64,000 nt of DNA from an uncultured Eubacteriales bacterium (GTDB taxonomy: Bacteria > Bacillota > Clostridia > Oscillospirales > CAG-272): contig CAKSLU010000002.1 of the NCBI GenBank assembly GCA_934474225.1, positions 1-64,000 of the forward strand. Reading direction: 5' to 3'. Positions 43,398 through 53,400 of this stretch are shown here, piece by piece. Each line of letters starts with the position of its first letter. The stretch's first letter is position 1. The notes under the pieces were generated by a model. It was not told the origin of the DNA. It searched no databases and saw nothing but the letters and a program-made list of their open reading frames with translations. The position numbers were made by a program, and so were the translations under genes.

Positions 43398-45092
43398 ATG
43401 GCTTATATCGTATTCGACATGGAATGGAATCAGCCCGCGTGCGCCAGTCAGCCGCAGCGGGGGGCAAACGGCGTGCGCCTCTCGGGCGAGATCATGCAGA
43501 TCGGCGCGGTGCGTCTCGCGCCCGACGGCAGCGTTGCCGACAGCTTTTCGATGTGCGTGCGCCCGCGCTTTTACAAGCGGCTCAACCGCCGCGTGCGGGA
43601 GCTGACCGGCATCACCAAGGAGATGCTGGCGGACGCGCCCGAATTTCCCGAGGTCTGCGCCGCGTTTGCCACCTTCTGCGGCGAGCACCCCATCCTGCTC
43701 ACCTGGGGCTATGACGATGTGCCGATGCTGCGGCAGAACATGACCGCGTGGGGGCTGGACACCTCGCTGTGCGCCGACTTCTACAATCTGCAGACCGTGT
43801 TCAACGCGCAGACCGACGGCGGCAAGGGGCAGCGTTCGCTTGCCTACGCGATGGAATACTACGGCATCGAGCCGGAATTTGAGGCGCACGACGCCCTGCA
43901 CGACGCCTATCACACGGCGCTGGTCGCCGCGCACCTCGACCTCGGCGCGGGGCTTGAGGACTACGGCGGCGACCCCGGCACGCTCTGGGAGCACCCGCTG
44001 GAAAACGGCAGATTCGGACCGTACAAGAGCAAGCGCGACGCCTTTGCGGACGAGAAGCTGACCCTGCCAAACTGCCCCGTGTGCGGCGAACCGCTGCAAA
44101 CCGAGAAGTGGGTCGCCAAGGGCGGCGGCGCTTATATCACCGTCGCGCACTGCGAGACCGACGGCGCTTTTGTCGGCAGAGTGCGCTTCCGCATGCCGGA
44201 CAAGACGACGGTCTACGCCCTGCGCACGCTCTACAAGGGCACCGAGCATGCCGACGAGCATTACGGCGCGGCGGCAGAGAAAGCCGAGGCGCGCAAGACC
44301 GCGTTTAAGGAGCGGATGCGCGAGCGCAAAAAGCAGAAGGCTGCGGAGCGCGCCGCCGCCCGCGAGGCGGCGAAGCAAGCCGAAGCCGACGCCGACAAGG
44401 CTGCCGACCCTGCGCAAGCCGAAACTTCGGCGCCTGCCGCAGTCCCCGCAGCGCCTGCCGCGCCTGCAAACCGCTTTGCCATGTCCACCGAGGAGGCGCG
44501 CGCACGCATGGAGAGCGGGCGCATCTATTACCCGTCCGACCCGTCTATTATGGACGAGCAGGCGGGGTATCTCGAGACGGTCTACGACTACAACGCGACC
44601 CGCCCCTACGAAACCGAAAAGCGCGCTGCCCTGCTGCGCGAGATGTTTGCCGAAATCGGCGAGAACGCCTACATTGAGCCGCCATTCCATGCCAACTTCG
44701 GCGGCAGGCATGTGCACATCGGCAAGGATTTCTACGCCAACTTCAACCTGACGCTGGTGGACGATGCGGACATCCGCATCGGGGACGGCTGCATGTGCGC
44801 GCCGAATGTGGTGATTGCAACGGCATCGCACCCCATCGACCCCGAGATGCGCCGCGCCGCCCTGCAATACAACCTGCCCGTGACCATCGGCAACAATGTG
44901 TGGCTGGGCGCGGGCGCTGTGGTGCTCCCCGGCGTGACCATCGGCGACAACACCGTCGTCGGCGCGGGCGCGGTGGTGACGAAGGATTTGCCCGCCAACG
45001 TCGTCGCCGTGGGCAATCCCGCCCGCGTGCTCCGCGAAATCGGCGAGCGCGACAAAATCTACTACCACAAGGACATGAAGGTCGATCTCTGA
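43398..45092 (+). CDS. Fusion of DEDDh 3'-5' exonuclease and sugar O-acetyltransferase
   Basis: 564 aa in one open frame. Residues 1-180: ExoX/KapD-type exonuclease with D7-x-E9 in VFDMEWNQ, a central GYDD, and the third motif HDALHDAYHT (about 158). Residues about 225-280: zinc-ribbon-like part with CPVCGE and a later Cys (VAHCETDG). Residues about 285-360: highly charged, then Ala/Pro-rich linker. Residues about 362-560: complete maltose/galactoside acetyltransferase, with RMESGRIYYPSDPSIMDEQA, catalytic His in TASHPIDPE and left-handed beta-helix repeats (IGNNVWLGAGAVVLPGVTIG). No ribosome-binding site precedes the internal Met at 44481, so separate translation is unlikely. The joint function is unknown. 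Confidence 0.85.
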   Translation: MAYIVFDMEWNQPACASQPQRGANGVRLSGEIMQIGAVRLAPDGSVADSFSMCVRPRFYKRLNRRVRELTGITKEMLADAPEFPEVCAAFATFCGEHPILLTWGYDDVPMLRQNMTAWGLDTSLCADFYNLQTVFNAQTDGGKGQRSLAYAMEYYGIEPEFEAHDALHDAYHTALVAAHLDLGAGLEDYGGDPGTLWEHPLENGRFGPYKSKRDAFADEKLTLPNCPVCGEPLQTEKWVAKGGGAYITVAHCETDGAFVGRVRFRMPDKTTVYALRTLYKGTEHADEHYGAAAEKAEARKTAFKERMRERKKQKAAERAAAREAAKQAEADADKAADPAQAETSAPAAVPAAPAAPANRFAMSTEEARARMESGRIYYPSDPSIMDEQAGYLETVYDYNATRPYETEKRAALLREMFAEIGENAYIEPPFHANFGGRHVHIGKDFYANFNLTLVDDADIRIGDGCMCAPNVVIATASHPIDPEMRRAALQYNLPVTIGNNVWLGAGAVVLPGVTIGDNTVVGAGAVVTKDLPANVVAVGNPARVLREIGERDKIYYHKDMKVDL

Positions 45093-45122
45093 CCCGAAAA
45101 ACAGATGAAAGGATGATCTTTT

Positions 45123-45482
45123 ATGACAGATGAACTTCGCACGTTTCTGAAAGAAAAAGCCGGTGACCTCGCCGCCGCATCCTCGGCATGCGCCGAGGCA
45201 AAAGCAGCAGCCAACCGCTTTCTCGCCGCGCTCGGCACGGCGGAGGAAGCCGACGCAGCCAAAGCGCTTGTGCGTGAGGCGGAGGAGGACATCGAACCTG
45301 TCGACGGGCTTGTCGCCTTTGCGCATTCGGACGCCGCCGCAGGCATCTTCGGCGCAGAGGGCGTGAAAGCCTTCGCCGCCCATGCGGACGAACTTGCCGC
45401 CGCAGGCGCAAAGTATTGCGATTGCCCCGCCTGCACCGCCTGCGCCGCCATCCTCTCCCGCAAAGCAGACCTGCTCGGGTGA
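45123..45482 (+). CDS. Small acidic protein with C-D-C-P-A-C motif
   Basis: 119 aa, Ala- and acid-rich, predicted mostly helical. The C-terminal AKYCDCPACTACAAILSRK carries four Cys in a compact pattern that could bind metal or form disulfides. I recall similar 110-120 aa proteins in gut Clostridia, sometimes labelled as Hsp90-related without visible basis, so no function is assigned. It begins 30 bases after the fusion gene and shares its transcript; a strong terminator follows. Confidence 0.75.
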   Translation: MTDELRTFLKEKAGDLAAASSACAEAKAAANRFLAALGTAEEADAAKALVREAEEDIEPVDGLVAFAHSDAAAGIFGAEGVKAFAAHADELAAAGAKYCDCPACTACAAILSRKADLLG

Positions 45483-45488
45483 AAAGAT

Positions 45489-45528
45489 AAGAAAAAACGC
45501 ACTTGCTTTCGCAAGTGCGTTTTTTCTT
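45489..45528. terminator. Bidirectional terminator between convergent genes
   Basis: Perfect 18-bp stem (45489-45506 with 45511-45528) with TTTC loop and A/T runs on both sides; serves the plus-strand unit and the minus-strand barstar gene. Confidence 0.92.
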
Positions 45529-45535
45529 ACCCGGT

Positions 45536-45829
45536 TCAAGATGCAAGGATTTCAACCGAAATATCGCCGCCGTACTGCTGCCGAAGGTCGCGCAGAGCCT
45601 CCAGCATCTGCGCACACGCCTCCGGAAATTTTCTTTGCAAAACATCCAGCCCTGCAATCTGCATATGCAAAGGTCTGCCTGTCCTATCGGTCAGGCAATC
45701 CCAGAAGGCATCCCAGTTTTCGCCGTAATAATCGGGAAAATCCATCGCCGCTTTGATGATTTTGTGCACTTCACCGTAAGTCTGCACATGCCGAAAGTCC
45801 AGCAGATAGGGGTCTTTGTATTTGTACAT
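45536..45829 (-). CDS. Barstar family ribonuclease-inhibitor-like protein
   Basis: 97 aa, typical length. The central FPDYYGENWDAFWDCLTD (about 31-48) is the barstar hallmark, containing the Asp and Trp residues used to cap a barnase active site. Barstar keeps a secreted or cytoplasmic barnase-type ribonuclease inactive inside the cell. No barnase is encoded next to it. It starts 18 bases after the subtilase stop on the same strand, with GGGAGAAAC upstream, so it is probably in that transcript. It could be an orphan antitoxin or immunity protein. Confidence 0.88.
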   Translation of the reverse strand: MYKYKDPYLLDFRHVQTYGEVHKIIKAAMDFPDYYGENWDAFWDCLTDRTGRPLHMQIAGLDVLQRKFPEACAQMLEALRDLRQQYGGDISVEILAS

Positions 45830-45847
45830 GTGTTTCTCCCTATATAA

Positions 45848-47170
45848 TCACCCGGCTGCGGCGGCGAGGCGGGTGAGCAGAACCGCCGCTTCAGCGCGGG
45901 TGAGCGTAGCGTGCGGCGCAAAGATGCGCGCGCCCGTACCGCGGAAGATGCCGTATTCGGCAGCCCAGGCGATCGGCGCGACGGCGTCTATGGAAAATTC
46001 CCCGCTGTCGGCAAAGGTGTCGGCGGGCGCGCGGCGCCACCGCTCCATACCGAGATAGGCGGCGTACCGCCACAGCAGAATGGCGGCGTCCTCACGCGCA
46101 AGCGGCGCGGTGCGCACTTCCGCGTCCGCGTCGGCGATGCCCGCCTCTGCCGCCCATGCGGCGGCGCTCTCCCCCGGCGCGCCGCAGGCACGCCAGAGCA
46201 GCGTCACAAAATCGCCGTGCGTCATCGCGCCGTCCGGTGCAAACACCGTGCGCGACACGCCGGTGACGATGCCGCGCGCCGTCAGCATCTGCACGCTGTC
46301 ATAAAACCAGTCCGCCGGGTGCACATCAACAAAGCCGTATGCCGCCGTGACCAGCCCGTAGCCGCTTGCCGCGTCAAAGCCCGGCTCGCCGACATCGCGC
46401 GCCGCCGCATAGAGAGCCGTGCGCGCATCCGCCGCCGTCAGCGTCGAATCAGCCGCGAGCATGTCGGCAAGGACGCCGGTGACATAGGCACAGGCATACG
46501 AGGTGCCGCTCCGCCGCACCGCCTTGGCCTCGTTGCGGTTGGTCACTGCGGCAATGCCCACGCCCGGGGCGACCACCGAGACGCCGATGCGCCCCGAGAA
46601 CGCCGCCACATCCGCGCCGTCATAGGCGCCGACGCCGACCACGCTGTCATAGGCGGCGGGGTAATAGGCGGTGTCGGGCGCATTTTCATAGTCGTTGCCG
46701 ACGGCGGAGACGAGCAGCACGCCCTTCTCCTCCGCATAGGCAACAGCGGCGGCAAGGTCGGGGTCGTCCGCGGCGATGCCCATGCTGATGTTGACGATGC
46801 GGCAGTCGTAGTTGTCCACGGCGCGGCGGATGGCATCCGCCAGGAGCTTCGCGTCGCCGCGTTCCGCCACGCCGGATGGATAGGTGTCGTAGCAGACGAG
46901 CGGCACGACGACAGCCTCTGCCGCAAGCGCCGGAATCCCCAGCTCCGCCGAGCCGAGCAGAATGCCCGCCGTGGCAGTGCCGTGCCCCACGCGGTCGTCC
47001 GTGTCCCGCGCGGGGAAAATGAGATTCTCCCCCGCCGCGACGCGCGAAGCGTCCAGATGCTTTGTCGAAACGCCGCTGTCTATGAAGGCAACGCGCACTT
47101 CCGCCGCCGCCGCAGGCAGCGACAGCAGCAGTGCAAAGCACAGCGCCGCCGTAAGATAATACTTTCGCAT
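45848..47170 (-). CDS. Subtilisin-like S8 protease with SLH-type cell-surface repeats
   Basis: 440 aa. Signal peptide 1-23, and the catalytic core begins at once: Asp31 in AFIDSGVST, His in VGHGTATAGILLG (about 63), oxyanion Asn in VSAVGND (about 152), and Ser in RRSGTSYACAYVTGVLA (about 221). No I9-type propeptide is present. The C-terminus has at least two SLH-like units (about 280-330 with ADWFYDSVQML and APDGAMTHGDFVTLLWR; about 385-440 with AAEYGIFRGTG and TRAEAAVLLTRLA), suggesting attachment to secondary wall polymers. AAAGGAAAG precedes the ATG. Followed by the barstar gene. Confidence 0.9.
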   Translation of the reverse strand: MRKYYLTAALCFALLLSLPAAAAEVRVAFIDSGVSTKHLDASRVAAGENLIFPARDTDDRVGHGTATAGILLGSAELGIPALAAEAVVVPLVCYDTYPSGVAERGDAKLLADAIRRAVDNYDCRIVNISMGIAADDPDLAAAVAYAEEKGVLLVSAVGNDYENAPDTAYYPAAYDSVVGVGAYDGADVAAFSGRIGVSVVAPGVGIAAVTNRNEAKAVRRSGTSYACAYVTGVLADMLAADSTLTAADARTALYAAARDVGEPGFDAASGYGLVTAAYGFVDVHPADWFYDSVQMLTARGIVTGVSRTVFAPDGAMTHGDFVTLLWRACGAPGESAAAWAAEAGIADADAEVRTAPLAREDAAILLWRYAAYLGMERWRRAPADTFADSGEFSIDAVAPIAWAAEYGIFRGTGARIFAPHATLTRAEAAVLLTRLAAAAG

Positions 47171-47199
47171 GTTTGCTTTCCTTTAACATCAAAATGCGT

Positions 47200-47458
47200 A
47201 GGGGCTGTGAAAAAAGCGCAGACCGAAAAAGGGAACGCAAAGTCGACTCCGACTGCGGCGCATCGATCTTCTGCGGTCGGAATCCCTTTGGGGATTCCCC
47301 CAAAACAGGTTCAATTTCCCTTTTTCTCTCGCCGAAAGACGTCTCTGCCGTACAAAGTACGGCGACGAAACGTCTTTCGACGATTCTGCATCTTTTTTCC
47401 CCTAGCCCCGAGAAGCAGAATAGGGGGGCTGTAAAAAACATGGTTTTTTACAGCCCCT
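47200..47458. repeat. Structured element with terminal inverted repeats (MITE-like)
   Basis: About 259 bp filling most of the 47171-47488 gap. Ends: AGGGGCTGTGAAAAAA at left, TTTTTTACAGCCCCT at right. Several nested palindromes lie inside: GAAAAAGGGAA (47225) with TTCCCTTTTTC (47316); GGAATCCC/GGGATTCC (47279-47298); a hairpin with arms CGAAAGACGT and ACGTCTTTCG around GCCGTAC/GTACGGC (about 47333-47379); and a final 15-bp hairpin at 47425-47457 with ATG loop. No gene is seen. It may also stop transcription of the giant surface gene. Confidence 0.65.
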
Positions 47459-47488
47459 TTCCTTCCGGTCTGCCGGAAGAAACTTTGC

Positions 47489-50400
47489 TTACTTGATTTT
47501 TGCGCGCAGAATTGCGGGAATCATCCGGGCAAAGAGCGTGCAGCACTCGGCGCGCGTTGCGTTGTCGCGCGGGGCAAAGCTGCCGTCCGGGCGACCCGAG
47601 AGCAGCCCATGTGCCTGCCCGTAGGCGACGCCGTCAACCGCCCATGCCGAAATGGCAGCCGCATCGGTGAAGGTCTTCGCCTCGTTTTCGGGCAGGGTGT
47701 AGCCCGCAAAGCCGAGGTAGCGGTACAGCAGCGTTGCCATCTGCTCGCGCGTAATCTTGTCGTCGGGTGCAAACTTCGTCGCGGAGACGCCTGCGACAAG
47801 CCCGTTCTGCTTGGCGAAGGTCACGGCATCCGCATACCATGCGTTCGCCGCCACATCGGCAAAGCCGCTCGTGCCCGTCACGGCAGGTGCGCCCGCCAGG
47901 CGATAGAGCACCGTCACAAACATCGCGCGGGTCATGCTGCCGTCCGGCGCAAAACTGCTTTCGCCGACGCCGCGGAAGATCTCGCGCATCGCCGCAAATG
48001 CAGTCGACTCTGCCGCCCAGTGGGACGCCGTATCCGCAAAGGACACGGGATTTGCCCCGAAGAAATAGGTTGCTCGCTTCGGCGCGATGAAGCACATCTC
48101 GCCGTCGATCACTGCCGCAACAGGCACGAAGACGCGCGCGCCGTTCTCCTTATAGTAGGGGAGATAGCCGCTCTCGCTCTTGCCCGACGGCAGTTTCACG
48201 CGCACAAGTTCGCCCACGCGCGCGGTGACGCTGTCTTCCTTGGCATCGGGGCGGGAAGAACCGCCTCCGCCGGTGCCGCCGGTTGCCTCAAAGGTTGCCA
48301 GCGCCGTGACATTGCCGCTCTGCGGCATGGTGAAGCGGATGGTTGCCGCCGTGGTGTCCGCCACAGTCACACCGACGAGCGTCCAGCCCCCAAAACGGTA
48401 GCCCGCATCCGGCGTTGCCGTCAGCGTGACTTCCGCGCCGGGGGCATAAGTGCCGCCGCCCGTGACGCTGCCGCCGATGGTGGCGGAGACGGACACAAGC
48501 TGTGCCGCGCCCGCATCCGCGCCGAAGGTGAGCGTCGCCGTGCGGTATGCGCCGTCCGCCACGGCATATTTGCCGGTGACGATGCCGCGCGCGCCGCGCG
48601 ATGCCTCAAATGCGCCGCTGTCCGTGACCGATGCATCGCCGCTGACGGCGCGCACCTCAAAGGTCACAAGGTCGGCGGGCAGAACAAAGCGCATGCCGTC
48701 TGCCGTGACGCCGAGGAGCGAAAGCGTCTGCTTTGCGCCCGCGGCGGGAATCGGAATGTTGCCGTCCGTGGGCGTGGCACTGCCGACGAGGATGGCGACA
48801 TCCGAAAGGTCGGCGAGTGCGCCGTGCGTGACGGTTGCCGTCACGGTCTCGGCATTGCCGACATCGTCTGCCACCGTCACGGCGATTTTACGCTGCGCCG
48901 CGCCGTTCGGGTCGGGAATCTCCACCGTCACGGCAAAGACGCCGGTTGCCGCGTCAAAGCTGCCCGCGTCCTCCACGGTGACATCGGCAAGCATTGCCGT
49001 GCCGTCCGATGTGACGGTGAGGCGCGCGCCCGCGTCGGTGACGCCGGTGACGGTCAATTTGCCATCCTTGGCAAAGAGGCTGCCGTTTACCGGTGCGGAG
49101 AGGAGCAGACGCGGCGGGAGCGTATCCACCGTGAAGGTGTAGGACGCCGCAAAGCCGTCGCCGTCCGCCGCCTTACCGGTGAGCGTCACCGTATGACCGC
49201 CCTCGGCAAGGTCAGCAAGCGGCATCTCGATGCGCGAAGCGTCTGTAAATGCCGTCTCAGTGCCCTCATCCAGCCGCCAGGTGCCGCTGACCGCCTCGCT
49301 TGCCGCTGCAGTCAGGGTAAATGCGTTCTGCGTGTAAACAAGGGTTTCAATGTCGCCCTGCGTGCCCGACGCGACATAGCCGCGCGCGGTGCGCGTTTTT
49401 GCCGCCGCATCTGCGGCGAAGTTCACCGTGGGGGTCACGGGCGCGGGCAGCGCTTCCGGCTGCACCGTCGTCTCCGCGCCGTAAACGGCGATTTCGTCTG
49501 TCCCGTCCGTCACGAGGTTGTAGGGCGTGACGCCGATGGTATAGCGCTTGCCTGCGGCAAGTCCGACGGTCATGGTGCCGCCCGCACCGTCCGATGCCTG
49601 ATAGGTGCCGCCGACCTCAAAGGTCGTCGCGCCGCTCGCGGCGCGCTCGACGGTGATGCCCGAGAAATCGGTGGCATTGCCTTCCTCGTCATAGACCGTG
49701 ACGAGGTAGCCCTTGGTGTTGGCATCCGCCGTTTCATCCACCGTCAGGCTGTACTTGAGGTCGCCGCTCGGCTTGGCGTCGGCAATGGTTGCCGCCGCGG
49801 GCAGATGCGGGTTCTCAATGTGCAGCGTGTCTGCCGAGAAGGCGACGCCGTTGACAGCATCCACCTTGGAATAGACCGCGCGGATGTAGTAGTCGCCGGT
49901 GGGCACATCCATGGGCAGCGCCGCCGTGACCTCGCCCTGCATCAGGGCGTAACGGTCGGTGGCGGTCATGAGCGGGTAGCCCGCCTCCGCCGCCGCGGGG
50001 TCGTTTGTCCCGCTGAGGTAGAAGCTGACGCTGTCCAGCTCATGCAGGTTCTCACCGTCAAAGCGGAGGGCAAGGTCGCTGCCCGCGAGGCTGCCCGAGA
50101 CCGTCGTGACCTTCGGCGGCTCCGTCACATCGTAGAGCACGAGCTCCGTCGCCGTCGGCGTGGAAATGTAAAAGGTCTTGTCAAACTGCGCTTGATCGGT
50201 CACCGTGAAGGCGAGCGTCGCGCGCTTTGTGCTCTCGTCATAGGTGAGGTTTGCATTGGCGGTGGCGAGGTTGTTATTTTCCATATCGCCGCTGTAAAGG
50301 ACGAGCGGGAAGTCGTTTGCCCCCGCCGCGCTGCCGATGGTGATGCGCGCGGCAAGCGTCTTTGCCTCTGCCGCATCCGCCGCCGGGAAGGTCATCTGCA

Positions 50401-53400
50401 CGATGCCGGCGCGGCCGTCGTATGCGCCGAAATTGAGCGTATGCGCCGTTTTCGAGGCGTTTGACTTGATTTCTGCACCCATGCCGAGCAGGACAAGTCC
50501 GTCTGAGGAGGCAGTAGCCGCAAGCACGCGGGTGTTGGTGCCGAAGCGCGCATAGAGCGTGCGGTCGTTTTCCGCATCGTAGCAGACCGGCACATCATCA
50601 TACCCGAGCAGTTCCGGGAAGGTGGGGCTTGCCTTGCTGCCGCTGGTGAAGTCCACGCTACCCGCGCCCCAGTAATAGGTCACGCCGAGCGTGATGAACA
50701 GCACCTCGAGCGCGCCCCAGATCTTCTCGGTGGAGATGCCGAGGTCGATGCCCGCCACCTGCATACCACCGACCAGCGGAATCGAATTCGGCACGCGGAG
50801 CTGCGCCCTTGCAAACATCTCAAAGAAGACTTTCTTATAGTCCGGGCTTTGCAGTACGATGTAGCCGCCGCCGTAAATGACATCGAAGAGGTTGACCACG
50901 ATGTTTGCCTTGAGGTCGATGCCGGGGTACCACTCGAGCGCAAGCCCCATCTTGTCGATGACGCGCAGGGCGGGAACGCCCACAAAGCTCATCTTGCCTG
51001 CCGAGACGGAGATGCCCGTCAGACCGACGGCAAGCGTCGCCTTTTCGCACTCGAGCAGCTGAATGACATTGAACGCGACCGACATCACCAGCTTGAGCGG
51101 CGGAACCGCCTGCGTTAAGAAGATGGTGTCGTACAGGTTCTTGATGCCGCCTCCGCCGCCGGTGATCCACACCGTGCCGAGCCCGTCGATGTTGATGCCC
51201 GGCTTGAAGCCGCTGACGAACACATAGAGTTCGTCCGGCACGGGAATGTTGTTGTGGCTCTTGAAGGAGACCTTCGCCTCCAGCGTGAAGTTGGCAAGCG
51301 CGACCTTGCCCTCCACGCCGAACGCCCAGTCGTTGATGGTGTTGACCTCAATCTCACCCTGAATTTCGGGGAGTGCCGAGACGAAGTTCTTCAGCCCGAC
51401 CTTGACCTTGAAGTGCACGCCGACAAAGCCGACGCCGCACCCGAAGAGCACATCCGGCACCATGACCGAGGCGTTGACGCCCTTTGCAGAAGTTTCCTGC
51501 TCGGAGTGCTCGTCGATATTGGACCAGTCGAGCATCCGCTCGATTCTGCCGCGGTCGTAGGCGTAGCGATAGAGGCTGGTGCCCTCGTGGTAGAACGCCC
51601 AAAGCTCCTTCAGCTTGTCAAAATAGGTGTCCTTTTTGGTGCCCGGCGCGCCTTCTTCGCCCGCCGCGCCCGTGAAGTCGAGGTCAAGCTGCGCCGCAAA
51701 GGAGACCACGCCGCACTGCTTTTTGACCTTGCGCGTCTTGGTTTCGCCGTTCTCCTCGTATTCTTCGGTCACCTCGACCGTCATGGTGCCGAGTTGCCCG
51801 TATGCCATCTTGAACAGCATGCCCGCCAGCGTCTGCCCGACGGATGCCGCCGAGGGCCAGACGAGGCTGATCGGCGTGTCGATAAAGTTGTCGCCGCGGT
51901 TGCCGTTTTCGTCATAGGGGATGAGCGAATAGGAGCCGCCCTGCTCAATCTTGGTGAAGATCGCTTTGCCCTTCCAGATGGAGGTGCGGGCAACCGAGGT
52001 GTACAGCTCACCGTCAAATTCCACGCAGATGGGCGAATCGTACTCGTTCAGATTCTCGTAGTAGACCGCCAGCGTGCCGCCCTCGAAGTCCATGCAGTCG
52101 TTGATGGTGATGCGGTTGTCCACGGTATAGGTGCGCGTGTCGGGGTCCATTGTCTTTCTCGAAACCGCCGTGTAATAGCTGCCGCGCTTTTTGCCGTTTG
52201 CATCCGCCGTCGTCTTCGTCTTGCTGAACTCGCCGCGGAAGGTGAGCAGGATTTCCTTGTACTGCTCGGTATCCTTCTTGTACGCTTCAAACGACGCCTC
52301 GTCCTTGAAGGTGAGGATGTCGTAGTGATTATGGAAGTTTACCTCGGTCTCGACGACAGCAAGCACGCCGTATGCGTCGTTCTTATACTTGATGTCGTCC
52401 GAAACCGCAAATTCCAGTGCGGGCGCAGTCTGCTTCTGCTGCGCCGCCGGGACGACGCCGGCGGAGACCGCCGCGTCCGTCCATTCCAGCGCCAGATGAT
52501 AGCCGCCGGTCGGCAGTTCAATGTCCTCGGTTACAGCGACATCGAGCACGCCGTCCTTGACGGTCAGGTTGTCGTGCGGGACCTCGCGGCGGATACTGCC
52601 ATCCCCGCTGTAGATGCAGAGATTCCAGTTGGCGCGGTTGTCCAGCATCGCGGGGTTGGTCAGCGTGACAAACAGGTGGCGCGTGCCCGACTTGTAGACA
52701 GTCTTCGGCGTCATGGAGGTGAAGCTGACCTTCGGCACGCCGCCGTCGCTGCCGGGCAGCAGGATATACGCTACCGCCTCGCCCAGTTTGTAGGTCTCGG
52801 AGAGGTCGCCGCCGGTCTTCGAGGTGTCGTAGATGCCGATGGTGATGCGTTCATATGCCGCCTCGTCCATCAGCTTGCCCTCGAAATACAGCGTCTTGGT
52901 CACGGTGTCGCCGACCTTGACATCGTTATAGGTGGTGGTCATCGGCTTTGTCGTGTCAAAGTCGTAGTCCGCCTCCGGCGCGCCGAGGTCGTTCAGCGGG
53001 CGCAGTCCCGCGGTCGTGTGCACCGCCAGCACCGCATGCGAAAGGTCAACTGCGCCCTCCGCATCAATGTTGGTGAAGTTTGCGGTGATCATGAAGTCCG
53101 CCTGCCCGACCTTGCTCTGCCGGATGTAATCCGACTTGTCGGCGGTAAGCTCCAGGCGCATCGGCGCGGTGATGTCCACCGCCACGCTGTCGGACGCCGC
53201 GACGTCGGCGTGCGCATACACGCCGTAGTAGGTGACGAGCGACGCACCTGCGTCCGCCGTCACATCGCCGAGGTCGAAATAGAGCGCATACGCGCTGTCT
53301 GCCGTGCGGTATTCATTGCGCGTGTCGGTGAAATCCAGCGTCGGCACGGGCGTGAAGTCGTAGAGCGTCTCGGCGAGGCGGTTCCAGTGCCCGAAGGCGA

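Noticed and set aside
44481..45092. Separate start for the acetyltransferase domain
   Set aside because: The internal ATG has no ribosome-binding site and the frame is open through the linker, so one fused product is more likely.
47609..50464. 951-codon plus-strand open frame opposite the SLH giant gene
   Set aside because: Arg/His/Ala-rich translation with no family features, no ribosome-binding site; it is the mirror of a GC-rich coding strand. The minus-strand protein has signal peptide, InlB-type and SLH repeats.
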